This document shows positions 1 to 5,458 of a DNA stretch of 5,458 nucleotides, piece by piece. A program made the position numbers and the translations under genes. The notes beneath the pieces were generated by a model. It had not been told where the DNA came from. It saw nothing but the letters and a program-made list of their open reading frames with translations, and made no database searches. Position 1 is the first letter of the stretch. Each line of letters starts with the position of its first letter. This stretch comes from Chitinophaga pinensis (GTDB lineage Bacteria; Bacteroidota; Bacteroidia; Chitinophagales; Chitinophagaceae): the NCBI GenBank assembly GCA_943324055.2, contig CALPKD020000113.1:1-5458 (forward strand). Direction: 5' to 3'.

Positions 1-533
1 AATAATCCAATACTCATTAAGCGGATATTATATTTTTCTAAAGGAAGGATAATGCCTTTATCGCCCGCATCCTTCATTAATGGTCTTTGTCCTCTTACTC
101 CAAACATAATAGGCACACTTGGCCCATAAATGTCTGCATCCATCAATCCCACTTTAGCACCGCCTTCAGCCAATGCCAATGCTAAGTTTGCAGATACAGT
201 ACTTTTACCTACTCCACCTTTACCACTCACCACTGCAATAATGTTTTTAACATTTGCCAAAACACCATCTTCACTTTTTCTTAAAGTGGTTGTGTTTGCA
301 GTAAAGTTAACTTGCACAATCGCCTCTTTATTTACCAATAGCTTAATCGCGTTCTCACTCGCATTTTTCATTAAATCCTTCATCGGACAAGCTGGTGTAG
401 TTAATACAATTGTAAAACTCACGTTATTACCGTCCACTTTTAAATCCTTAATCATATTCAAAGTCACTAGGTCTTTGCCTAGATCGGGCTCTTGCACATT
501 ACTCAACGCTTTTAATATATCAGACTCAGTCAT
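1..533 (-). CDS. mrp: Mrp/ApbC-family Fe-S cluster carrier ATPase, N-terminal half (partial)
   Basis: This is a P-loop ATPase of the Mrp/ApbC/NBP35 family. Members bind an Fe-S cluster at a dimer interface and pass it to apoproteins in the cytoplasm. The reading frame is open from an ATG at 533 to the left edge, giving 177 codons. The family is usually about 350 residues, so the C-terminal half, with the CxxC cluster-binding motif, lies outside the window. Residues 1 to about 85 form a MIP18/DUF59-type domain and contain the TPACPMKD motif (Cys49). Residues 103-111 are the deviant Walker A motif SGKGGVGKS with the signature lysine at 105. MDADIYGPS follows at 131-139, as is typical of Mrp. 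The start is supported by the match to the usual N-terminus ([13 protein letters not shown]) and by a promoter-like element 34 bp upstream. The gene is divergent from the secreted-protein gene at 700. Family assignment is firm; the client proteins are unknown. Confidence 0.95.
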   Translation of the reverse strand, partial: MTESDILKALSNVQEPDLGKDLVTLNMIKDLKVDGNNVSFTIVLTTPACPMKDLMKNASENAIKLLVNKEAIVQVNFTANTTTLRKSEDGVLANVKNIIAVVSGKGGVGKSTVSANLALALAEGGAKVGLMDADIYGPSVPIMFGVRGQRPLMKDAGDKGIILPLEKYNIRLMSIGL

Positions 534-566
534 TTTGGAAGTTTTTGTTAAAATAATATAGACGTG

Positions 567-574
567 CAAAGTTA
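567..574 (-). promoter_or_regulatory. Candidate Bacteroidota -7 promoter element for mrp
   Basis: On the minus strand this reads TAACTTTG, an exact match to the Bacteroidota primary sigma factor -7 consensus TAnnTTTG. It lies 33 bp before the mrp start codon, which would leave a 5' leader of roughly 25-30 nt. I see no convincing TTTG or TTG -33 element at the expected spacing of about 17-23 bp upstream, so the call rests on the -7 box and its position only. Confidence 0.4.
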
Positions 575-578
575 ACTT
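569..578. repeat. 10-bp perfect palindrome overlapping the mrp -7 element
   Basis: AAGTTAACTT reads the same on both strands and overlaps the candidate mrp -7 box. It could be an operator half of some kind, but a 10-bp palindrome made mostly of A and T can easily arise by chance. A related AAAGTTAAC string also appears inside the mrp coding region near 303 and upstream of exbB near 4803, which weakens any specific regulatory reading. Confidence 0.2.
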
Positions 579-699
579 AACCATCCCTTATTTTGCAGTT
601 TTATTAGTCATATTATACCTTAAAATACTAAGCAACTGCCCTATAAAACCTTGAAAAGGGTGCCAAAATTCGATACATCTGACTTAATTTTACAAATAC

Positions 700-1356
700 A
701 TGAGAAACACCCTTATTTTACTATTCATTGCTTTTTTTGCCTTTGCCAATAAGCAGGCGATTGCACAACAGGTTCCTAATATTTATAGAGACTCTGTAGT
801 TCAACTTTACGGAGTAATCATGACAGCAGATAGCCTGAAAGCAGTGCCCTATGCAAGCATCATCGTAAAAGACAAAGGAAGGGGGACAGTAACCAACAAT
901 GATGGCGTGTTTTCGATTGCCGTTAACAAAGGGGAGCAGATTACTTTTTCTTGTGTTGGTTTTAAAAACAGAACCATTTTAATCCCAGCTAATTTAGAAG
1001 GAAACCAATATAGTGTAATTCAACTATTGGTAAATGATACCAATTTTTTACCCGCTACTATTTTAAAACCTAGGCCAACTCGAGCGCAATTTGAACGAGA
1101 TTTTGTGAATGCAAAAGTAGATGACGACCTGTATGAGACTGCAAGAAAAAATACAAGTGCAAGCCAAAAAAGAGTCATCTTGTCCAGCTTGCCTTTTGAC
1201 GGAAAAGAAGCAGTGGGCGCCTCTTTAACACAACAAGCAGCAAAATACTATTACTCCGGCCAGTTGCCTCCAATGAATATTTTGAACCCTAGTGCATGGA
1301 GAAGCTTTATCAGTTCATGGAAGCGAGGTGACTATAAATCAAAAAAAATAAAATAG
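700..1356 (+). CDS. Secreted protein with CarboxypepD_reg-like domain, function unknown
   Basis: This 218-residue protein has a clear Sec signal peptide: a short basic start, a hydrophobic core at residues 4-16, and a probable cleavage after AIA at 22. The mature protein would therefore be periplasmic or outer-membrane associated. Residues about 37-113 resemble the carboxypeptidase-D-like regulatory (CarboxypepD_reg-like) beta-sandwich of Bacteroidota. Key signs are YGVIMTADSLKAVPYASI, the turn KGRGTVTNNDGVFSI, and the ITFSCVGF strand at 81-88. This domain often sits at the N-terminus of TonB-dependent receptors, but no receptor plug or barrel follows here. The remaining ~100 residues are unassigned and polar, ending in a lysine-rich tail. 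No enzyme motif is visible. The ATG at 700 is chosen because it starts the signal peptide. The TAG stop directly abuts the ATG of the downstream dehydrogenase, so the two genes are probably co-transcribed. The specific role is unknown. Confidence 0.85.
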   Translation: MRNTLILLFIAFFAFANKQAIAQQVPNIYRDSVVQLYGVIMTADSLKAVPYASIIVKDKGRGTVTNNDGVFSIAVNKGEQITFSCVGFKNRTILIPANLEGNQYSVIQLLVNDTNFLPATILKPRPTRAQFERDFVNAKVDDDLYETARKNTSASQKRVILSSLPFDGKEAVGASLTQQAAKYYYSGQLPPMNILNPSAWRSFISSWKRGDYKSKKIK

Positions 1357-2214
1357 ATGAAATATATAGCAGTGATTGGCGCAGGAACAATGGGAAATGG
1401 CATTGCACATGTATTTGCACAAAAAGGATTTAAAATAAATCTAATTGATACACAACCCGCTGCATTAGATAAAGCAATAAGCACTATTCAAAAAAATCTA
1501 GACCGACAAATTGCAAAAGGCGTGATCAGTCCAGCAGATAAAACGAATACACTTTCCAATATAACTACATTTGAAAGTATTGAAAACGGAGTCGCTAATG
1601 CGGATTTAGTAATTGAAGCAGCGACTGAAAATAGCAATATCAAAAAAAGTATATTTTCCGCGATGGACCAATTTGCAAAGCCAAGCTGTATATTGGCGAG
1701 CAATACATCCTCTATTCCTATTGCACAACTTGCGGCAGCAACCAAGCGACCTGGGAAAGTAATTGGAATGCATTTTATGAACCCAGTGCCTATTATGAAA
1801 TTAGTTGAAATTATCAATGGGAAAGATACTACGTTAGAAGTGACTGAAGCGATTGTTTCCCTTACTAGACACATTGATAAAATCCCTTGTGTAGTAAAAG
1901 ATTTCCCTGGCTTTATTGCCAACAGAATATTAATGCCCATGATTAATGAAGCGATTTACGCATTATACGAGGGCGTTAGCGACGCAGTCACGATTGATCA
2001 AATCATGAAACTAGGCATGGCTCACCCTATGGGCCCTTTGCAACTAGCAGATTACATTGGGCTAGATGTTTGTAAAAATATTTTAGATATTATGCACGAA
2101 GGATTTGGCAATGAAAAATATGCGCCTTGTCCATTATTAGTACAAATGGTCAATGAGGGTAAATTAGGAAATAAAAGCGGGGAAGGTTTTTACAAAACTA
2201 CTGCTGTACGATAA
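1357..2214 (+). CDS. hbd: 3-hydroxybutyryl-CoA dehydrogenase (3-hydroxyacyl-CoA dehydrogenase family)
   Basis: This cytoplasmic NAD(P)-dependent enzyme interconverts 3-hydroxyacyl-CoA (typically 3-hydroxybutyryl-CoA) and 3-oxoacyl-CoA, in fatty-acid or amino-acid breakdown or in butyrate-type pathways. At 285 residues it has the usual length of the stand-alone enzyme and lacks the hydratase half of FadB. The N-terminal Rossmann fold shows GAGTMG at 8-13 and the cofactor-binding Asp31 at the end of the second strand. Asn116 and Ser118 lie in SNTSS. The catalytic His-Glu pair is His139 (GMHFMNP) and Glu151 (KLVEII), and Asn189 lies in PGFIANR. The C-terminal domain ends with the family motif GNKSGEGFYK. 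The ATG abuts the preceding TAG in the same frame, with an A-rich stretch upstream instead of a Shine-Dalgarno site. The 3' end overlaps yigZ on the other strand by 25 bp. PaaH is an alternative name; substrate chain length cannot be read from sequence alone. Confidence 0.95.
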   Translation: MKYIAVIGAGTMGNGIAHVFAQKGFKINLIDTQPAALDKAISTIQKNLDRQIAKGVISPADKTNTLSNITTFESIENGVANADLVIEAATENSNIKKSIFSAMDQFAKPSCILASNTSSIPIAQLAAATKRPGKVIGMHFMNPVPIMKLVEIINGKDTTLEVTEAIVSLTRHIDKIPCVVKDFPGFIANRILMPMINEAIYALYEGVSDAVTIDQIMKLGMAHPMGPLQLADYIGLDVCKNILDIMHEGFGNEKYAPCPLLVQMVNEGKLGNKSGEGFYKTTAVR

Positions 2215-2801
2215 GTTACTCCTTGTAGGTCATTTAACTTATTAATCACCTCCTCTATTCTATGCTTTGGAATGCCCACTTTAAGTTCCACGAAAAGCTG
2301 TGCGGATTGTTCAACTACAGAGCAATTAAATTGTTTTACGATCATCATTACTTCGTTCATTTGATGATAATCAAAATTTAGCTCGTACCTAATCTCTACC
2401 GATTTTTGAATAATCGGAGAAAGTTGCAAGGCCAATGAGGTTGCTGTTTTATAGGCGTTAATTAAACCTGGAACACCTAATAAACTGCCACCAAAATAGC
2501 GCACCACCACCACCATGACATTCGTAAGCTTTTTACTATCTATTTGACCTAGTATTGGCCTTCCTGCAGAGCCAGCTGGCTCTCCGTCGTCACTTACTCT
2601 GAAAGTGGCTCCATCCACCCCTAATCGATACGCCAAGCAATGATGAACTGCTTTTGGATGTTCTTTTTTGAGTACTGACAACTTTTTTTTACAATCATCA
2701 ATACGATCAATTGGAAAACTATACGCGAAAAATTTACTACCCCTGTCTTTAAACTCAGCGATAGCAGGTTGATCAATAGTGTAGTAATAAAATGGATCCA
2801 T
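2190..2801 (-). CDS. yigZ: YigZ/IMPACT-family protein (UPF0029 domain)
   Basis: This 203-residue protein matches the full YigZ layout. The N-terminal UPF0029/IMPACT domain (about residues 12-120) begins with DRGSKFFAYSFPI and carries HHCLAYRLG at 53-61. It also has the diagnostic DDGEPAGSAGRPIL at 71-84 and VRYFGGSLLGVPGLINAY at 100-117. The C-terminal part, from about 135, fits the small ferredoxin-like DUF1949 domain. Eukaryotic IMPACT regulates the Gcn2 kinase through Gcn1, but the bacterial role is not settled. Nucleic-acid or ribosome-related roles have been suggested, so I give no mechanism. It is probably cytoplasmic, as there is no signal peptide or membrane segment. The ATG at 2801 gives the standard N-terminus. 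It is divergent from prmC across 67 bp, and its 3' end overlaps the dehydrogenase gene tail-to-tail. Confidence 0.93.
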   Translation of the reverse strand: MDPFYYYTIDQPAIAEFKDRGSKFFAYSFPIDRIDDCKKKLSVLKKEHPKAVHHCLAYRLGVDGATFRVSDDGEPAGSAGRPILGQIDSKKLTNVMVVVVRYFGGSLLGVPGLINAYKTATSLALQLSPIIQKSVEIRYELNFDYHQMNEVMMIVKQFNCSVVEQSAQLFVELKVGIPKHRIEEVINKLNDLQGVTYRTAVVL

Positions 2802-2826
2802 GAAAAAAGGTTGGATAATATCCGGG

Positions 2827-2834
2827 CAAAGCTA
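2827..2834 (-). promoter_or_regulatory. Candidate Bacteroidota -7 promoter element for yigZ
   Basis: On the minus strand this reads TAGCTTTG, an exact match to the Bacteroidota -7 consensus TAnnTTTG, 25 bp before the yigZ ATG. No good -33 TTTG box is visible at normal spacing. In the same 67-bp spacer, the plus strand has TAACATTG at 2857-2864, one mismatch from the consensus but only 4 bp before the prmC ATG. That would make prmC nearly leaderless, so it is a weaker candidate and is not listed separately. Confidence 0.4.
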
Positions 2835-2868
2835 GTTCATAATGACCAATCATTTGTAACATTGCACT

Positions 2869-3720
2869 ATGAGTTTAAACGAAATCAAGCAATCCATTAA
2901 GCAAAAACTAGCCAGCGAATTTGAGGCGATTGAATTAAATAGTATGCTTTCAATGCTGATCGAACATATCACAGGATGGAATCAGGTACAACAAGTAGTC
3001 AATAAAGACACCCCCATAACTGAAGCACAAATAAAAGCTTTTGACACTTCTGCGAATGAACTATTAAAAGGAAGGCCCATCCAATACATTATTGGAAAAT
3101 CCTGGTTTTTGGGGAATGAATTTATTGTGAATGAAAATGTATTAATTCCTAGACCCGAAACTGAAGAATTAGTGGAATGGATTGTAGAATATGCAAGCAT
3201 CGTTGATCGACCACTTAGCATTATTGATATTGGAACGGGTTCAGGTTGTATTCCAATTACTTTAAAAAACGCCTTACCTAATTGCACTGTTGCAGGAATA
3301 GATATTAGCACAGCAGCACTAGCAGTTGCAAAATTAAATGCATCAAAATTAAATGCATTAGTGGAATGGATAGAACAAGACATTTTAATGTCCGCCTCCA
3401 TGCCAGCCACTTATGATATAATAGTAAGTAACCCTCCCTATATTCCTACACGTGAAATAACAGAAATGCAAGATCAAGTGAAAGACCATGAGCCGGCTAT
3501 CGCACTATTTGTACCAGACGCCGATCCACTTATATTTTATAGAGTCATTGCAAGATTAGGAAAACAATGTTTAACAATGAACGGTCAACTATTTTTTGAA
3601 ATACATTATGACCAAGGCAAGGCCCTTTTGGAAATGTTAAATGAAATGAATTATCATGCTGAATTGCGCCAAGATATGTATGGGAAAAATAGGATGATTC
3701 GAGCAAGTTTAAAACACTAA
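2869..3720 (+). CDS. prmC: Peptide chain release factor N5-glutamine methyltransferase PrmC (HemK)
   Basis: PrmC transfers a methyl group from S-adenosylmethionine to the glutamine of the GGQ motif in release factors RF1 and RF2, which improves translation termination. The 283-residue length is normal. The N-terminal helical domain (about 1-75) recognises the release factor and ends near GRPIQYIIG. The family motif PRPETEELVEW is at 94-104. The methyltransferase domain has the SAM-binding motif I DIGTGSGCIPI at 120-130, the acidic residue Asp145 after strand 2 (AGIDIS), and the catalytic NPPY at 188-191 that holds the target glutamine amide. The start gives a family-typical N-terminus. No release-factor gene is adjacent, unlike the prfA-prmC pairing in many bacteria. 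The stop is 5 bp from the convergent exbD stop. The in-frame duplication at residues 155-163 is listed separately. Confidence 0.96.
   Translation: MSLNEIKQSIKQKLASEFEAIELNSMLSMLIEHITGWNQVQQVVNKDTPITEAQIKAFDTSANELLKGRPIQYIIGKSWFLGNEFIVNENVLIPRPETEELVEWIVEYASIVDRPLSIIDIGTGSGCIPITLKNALPNCTVAGIDISTAALAVAKLNASKLNALVEWIEQDILMSASMPATYDIIVSNPPYIPTREITEMQDQVKDHEPAIALFVPDADPLIFYRVIARLGKQCLTMNGQLFFEIHYDQGKALLEMLNEMNYHAELRQDMYGKNRMIRASLKH
3330..3359 (+). repeat. Two tandem 15-bp units inside prmC
   Basis: Two adjacent 15-bp units, AAAATTAAATGCATC and AAAATTAAATGCATT, differ only in the last base. They encode a repeated Lys-Leu-Asn-Ala pattern in the helix after motif I of PrmC. The period is a multiple of three, so the frame is kept. 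The overall PrmC length is normal, so this need not be an insertion; similar residues occur here in relatives. It may be a recent small duplication or coincidence of codon choice. Confidence 0.6.
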
Positions 3721-3725
3721 AGCCA

Positions 3726-4124
3726 TTAATGGGCAGGATCGACTGCAATAACCGGAGTAGCCCCTAATTGCTTTACAATTTGCATTACTTGTATCGTTAC
3801 TCCTAATTTAGCGACACTATCTCCATTGATTACCACCGAAGGTTTTTCAGTTTCTTTAGCTAGGAATACTTTAAGCTGACCCGATAAAGAATCTAATAAT
3901 ACAGGAGTAGATCCGATGAATATATGTTGATCTTTGTCAATAGTCACTACCACTGTTTGTTTTGCCTTTGTATCACTAGCGGACTTAGGATTAGACACCT
4001 TAATTACATTTGGATTTGCCAACGTAGACACTATTAGAAAAAATAATAGTAAGATAAATAAAATGTCATTTAAAGCGCCGGTATGCACTTCGGGTTGATG
4101 CCTTAATCGATTTCTCAGATTCAT
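3726..4124 (-). CDS. exbD: ExbD/TolR-family biopolymer transport protein
   Basis: ExbD is the proton-relay subunit of the inner-membrane ExbB-ExbD motor that energises TonB or Tol-type systems. The 132-residue protein has a short basic cytoplasmic N-terminus (MNLRNRLRHQPEV) and one transmembrane helix at about 18-36. It ends in a periplasmic domain rich in short strands (VVVTIDKDQHIFIG, PSVVINGD, GATPVIAVDP). The essential membrane aspartate is kept as Asp20 in ALNDILFILLLFFL. The proline found before it in the classical ExbD signature is absent, a pattern I associate with Bacteroidota ExbD paralogues. The gene starts 9 bp after exbB on the same strand, so the two form an operon. No tonB gene or second exbD follows; the next gene is convergent prmC. 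ExbD versus TolR cannot be decided from this sequence alone. Confidence 0.93.
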   Translation of the reverse strand: MNLRNRLRHQPEVHTGALNDILFILLLFFLIVSTLANPNVIKVSNPKSASDTKAKQTVVVTIDKDQHIFIGSTPVLLDSLSGQLKVFLAKETEKPSVVINGDSVAKLGVTIQVMQIVKQLGATPVIAVDPAH

Positions 4125-4133
4125 ATGAATATT

Positions 4134-4784
4134 TTATGAATGAGTTGGTTCTTGTAAAATATCTAAGAAATCAGCACTTGCCACTTCCATCCTATTTGCA
4201 TTTTTATCAATTTGTGTAGATAAATAATTATGCCCTACATAGGCAATTAGTCCAATGATCAAACCAGTCGCCGAGGTAATCATTTTGGTGTATATCCCGC
4301 CTGCAATCGTGTTTAATGTGTATTCTCCAGTTGAAGCAATGCCGTAAAACAATTGCACCATTCCTACAATGGTGCCTAAAAAACCAAACATAGGAGCAAT
4401 ACCTGCCACAAGGGATAAAATATTTAAATTACGCTCCATTGAATACATTTCGAGCTTCCCTACATTTTCCATACTTTTTTCAATCGCGTCTAATGGCTTT
4501 CCGATTCTCATGATTCCTTTTTCAATCATTTTTGCTACCGAATTCTCGGTACTCTTTGCAAAGCTTTTTGCACCTGCAATATTTCCTGAAACAATATGAT
4601 CTCTTACTACAAGCATAAATTTAGGATCGTTTGCCCCAGCTTTTTTGATCGCTAATAAGCGTTCGATAAAAACAAAAATAGCAATCACTAATAATGCATA
4701 TAATGGATACATAATCCATCCACCCTTTTGTAATAAACTGATTAGGGAAATTTTATCTTCTCCTACTTGTAATAGAAACAACAT
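4134..4784 (-). CDS. exbB: ExbB/TolQ/MotA-family proton channel protein
   Basis: ExbB forms the pentameric inner-membrane scaffold around an ExbD dimer and helps turn proton flow into mechanical work on TonB or Tol proteins. The 216-residue protein shows three membrane segments: about 22-40 (GGWIMYPLYALLVIAIFVF), 119-148 and 160-187. A cytoplasmic loop with charged helices lies between the first two. The signature APMFGFLGTIVGM is at 129-141. Thr137 and Thr172 fall in the pore-lining helices at positions that resemble the conserved threonines of E. coli ExbB (inferred alignment). The ATG at 4784 gives a short N-terminal tail before the GGW motif, as in Bacteroidota homologues. exbD follows after 9 bp. 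The gene lies 71 bp downstream of pepT on the same strand, so it may have its own promoter or be read from upstream. Confidence 0.94.
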   Translation of the reverse strand: MLFLLQVGEDKISLISLLQKGGWIMYPLYALLVIAIFVFIERLLAIKKAGANDPKFMLVVRDHIVSGNIAGAKSFAKSTENSVAKMIEKGIMRIGKPLDAIEKSMENVGKLEMYSMERNLNILSLVAGIAPMFGFLGTIVGMVQLFYGIASTGEYTLNTIAGGIYTKMITSATGLIIGLIAYVGHNYLSTQIDKNANRMEVASADFLDILQEPTHS

Positions 4785-4801
4785 ACTGTCTGATTTATTT
4801 T

Positions 4802-4809
4802 TAAAGTTA
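4802..4809 (-). promoter_or_regulatory. Weak candidate -7 promoter element for exbB-exbD
   Basis: On the minus strand this reads TAACTTTA, one mismatch from the Bacteroidota -7 consensus TAnnTTTG, 17 bp before the exbB ATG. No -33 box is evident. The surrounding 71-bp pepT-exbB spacer (4785-4855) is very AT-rich, so a chance match is quite possible. The spacer contains no clear terminator hairpin for pepT. Confidence 0.2.
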
Positions 4810-4855
4810 ACCGGTTTTAATTAAATTTTAATAGGTGTTAATAACTATCGAAATG

Positions 4856-5458
4856 TTAAATTATTTCCACTAGGTTTACTAACACTTCCACTGATTTTTC
4901 CATATCGCTTACTCCTATCCATTCATGTTTACTATGAATGGCCTGCATACCAGTGAAGATATTAGGAGTAGGCAAGCCCATAAAACTCATTCTGCTTCCA
5001 TCTGTGCCACCCCTAATGGGATTCACAATTGGCTTTACGCCCGATTTTTCATACGCAGCCAATGCTTTGGCTACAATAGCAGGGTGCAAATCAATCACTT
5101 CTCTCATATTTCTATACTGTTCAGTCACTTCCATCGTTAGTTTCACTTTTGAAAAATCAGGATGACTAGCTACTGCTGCGTTAGCAATGTGTAATAATCG
5201 ATCTGCATGGGCTTTTAATTGCGCCGTGTCAAAGTCGCGTACTAAAAATTCTATGCTGGCTTTTTCAGCGCCCCCTTCGATATGATTGGGATGTACGAAA
5301 CCTACTCTGTCCGAAGTGTGTTCAGGAGACCATTCGTTCATTGGCAATGCGGTTAAAATTGCACCCGCTGCCTTAATTGCATTTTGCATAATCCCTTTTG
5401 CAGCTCCTGGATGCGCAATAACACCTTCGATATTTAATATTAAATAATCTGCACTAAA
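4856..5458 (-). CDS. pepT: Peptidase T (tripeptide aminopeptidase), C-terminal half (partial)
   Basis: PepT is a cytoplasmic zinc aminopeptidase of the M20 family that removes the N-terminal residue from tripeptides. The frame is open to the right edge: 200 residues are visible, about half of the usual ~410, so the start lies outside the window. The methionine at 5389 is internal, because conserved sequence continues upstream of it (NIEGVIAHPGAAKG). Visible residue 16 is the histidine of the HPG motif in the lid/dimerisation domain. RDFD at 74-77 and YRNMRE match PepT, and RGGTDGSRMSFMGLP at 149-163 is the strongest PepT signature. His178 in SKHEW corresponds to the C-terminal zinc-ligand histidine of the family. 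The N-terminal zinc ligands and catalytic glutamate are not in view. Resemblance to Salmonella/E. coli PepT is high throughout. exbB lies 71 bp downstream. Confidence 0.95.
   Translation of the reverse strand, partial: FSADYLILNIEGVIAHPGAAKGIMQNAIKAAGAILTALPMNEWSPEHTSDRVGFVHPNHIEGGAEKASIEFLVRDFDTAQLKAHADRLLHIANAAVASHPDFSKVKLTMEVTEQYRNMREVIDLHPAIVAKALAAYEKSGVKPIVNPIRGGTDGSRMSFMGLPTPNIFTGMQAIHSKHEWIGVSDMEKSVEVLVNLVEII

Larger units (their letters stand above)
534..699. other. Divergent intergenic region between mrp and the secreted-protein gene
   Basis: This 166-bp AT-rich spacer separates two genes that are transcribed away from each other, so it must hold promoters for both. The minus-strand candidate is listed separately. 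For the plus-strand gene, the best -7 candidate is TAATTTTA at 685-692, one mismatch from TAnnTTTG. It sits only 7 bp before the ATG, so its use would give an almost leaderless transcript. A TATAAT-like stretch occurs near 611-619. I see no RNA gene, small ORF with family features, or strong hairpin. Confidence 0.5.

Noticed and set aside
130..561. 143-codon open frame on the plus strand
   Set aside because: It lies antisense to the well-supported mrp gene, has no family features, and its composition is that of a shadow frame.
641..661. CCTT-GAA-AAGG hairpin in the mrp upstream region
   Set aside because: The stem is only four base pairs with no T-run; it is too weak to call a terminator or RNA element.
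1488..1940. 150-codon open frame on the minus strand
   Set aside because: It is fully antisense to the dehydrogenase gene, whose catalytic motifs are intact; no domain features are visible.
2982..3410. 142-codon open frame on the minus strand
   Set aside because: It is antisense to prmC and shows no recognisable motif.
3545..3748. 67-codon open frame on the minus strand spanning the prmC-exbD junction
   Set aside because: It overlaps both real genes and has no supporting start context or homology.
4369..4599. 76-codon open frame on the plus strand
   Set aside because: It is antisense to exbB; the hydrophobic pattern mirrors the membrane gene rather than a real protein.
4801..4820. AACCGGTT palindrome in the pepT-exbB spacer as a terminator or operator
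   Set aside because: It is only 8 bp with no extendable stem or loop, so it cannot be supported as either.
4925..5165. Two overlapping open frames of 71 and 75 codons on the plus strand
   Set aside because: Both are antisense to pepT, which matches its family across the region.
5389..5389. Methionine at 5389 as the start of the peptidase gene
   Set aside because: The frame stays open to the window edge and the upstream residues (including HPGAAKG) are conserved PepT sequence, so this Met is internal.

Overview
This 5.46 kb window looks like ordinary chromosomal DNA from a member of the Bacteroidota, most likely a Chitinophagaceae or Sphingobacteriia relative (inference). Four things point that way. 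The DNA is AT-rich. Start codons are preceded by A/T-rich stretches rather than Shine-Dalgarno sequences. Two divergent intergenic regions carry exact copies of the Bacteroidota -7 promoter element TAnnTTTG. The protein variants also fit, including an ExbD with a Leu-Asn-Asp-Ile membrane motif and a secreted protein with a carboxypeptidase-D-like regulatory domain.

Layout from left to right. Bases 1-533 (minus) hold the N-terminal half of an Mrp/ApbC Fe-S cluster carrier ATPase that runs off the left edge. A 166-bp divergent spacer follows. Bases 700-2214 (plus) hold two abutting genes: a small secreted protein with a CarboxypepD_reg-like domain, then a stand-alone 3-hydroxybutyryl-CoA dehydrogenase. 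The dehydrogenase overlaps tail-to-tail by 25 bp with a YigZ/IMPACT-family gene (2190-2801, minus). A 67-bp divergent spacer separates yigZ from prmC (2869-3720, plus), the release-factor glutamine methyltransferase. PrmC ends 5 bp from the convergent exbD gene. exbD (3726-4124) and exbB (4134-4784) form a minus-strand proton-channel pair. Upstream of them on the same strand lies the C-terminal half of peptidase T (4856-5458), which runs off the right edge.

The genes are a housekeeping mix: Fe-S cluster delivery, acyl-CoA metabolism, translation termination, energy transduction to the outer membrane, and peptide catabolism. Only exbB-exbD are expected to work as one complex. I see no mobile element, CRISPR array, tRNA, rRNA, phage or defence gene, and no evidence for a new multi-gene system. 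The points that merit a second look are compact gene junctions: an in-frame stop/start abutment, a 25-bp antiparallel coding overlap, and a 5-bp convergent junction. The unstudied secreted protein is the other.
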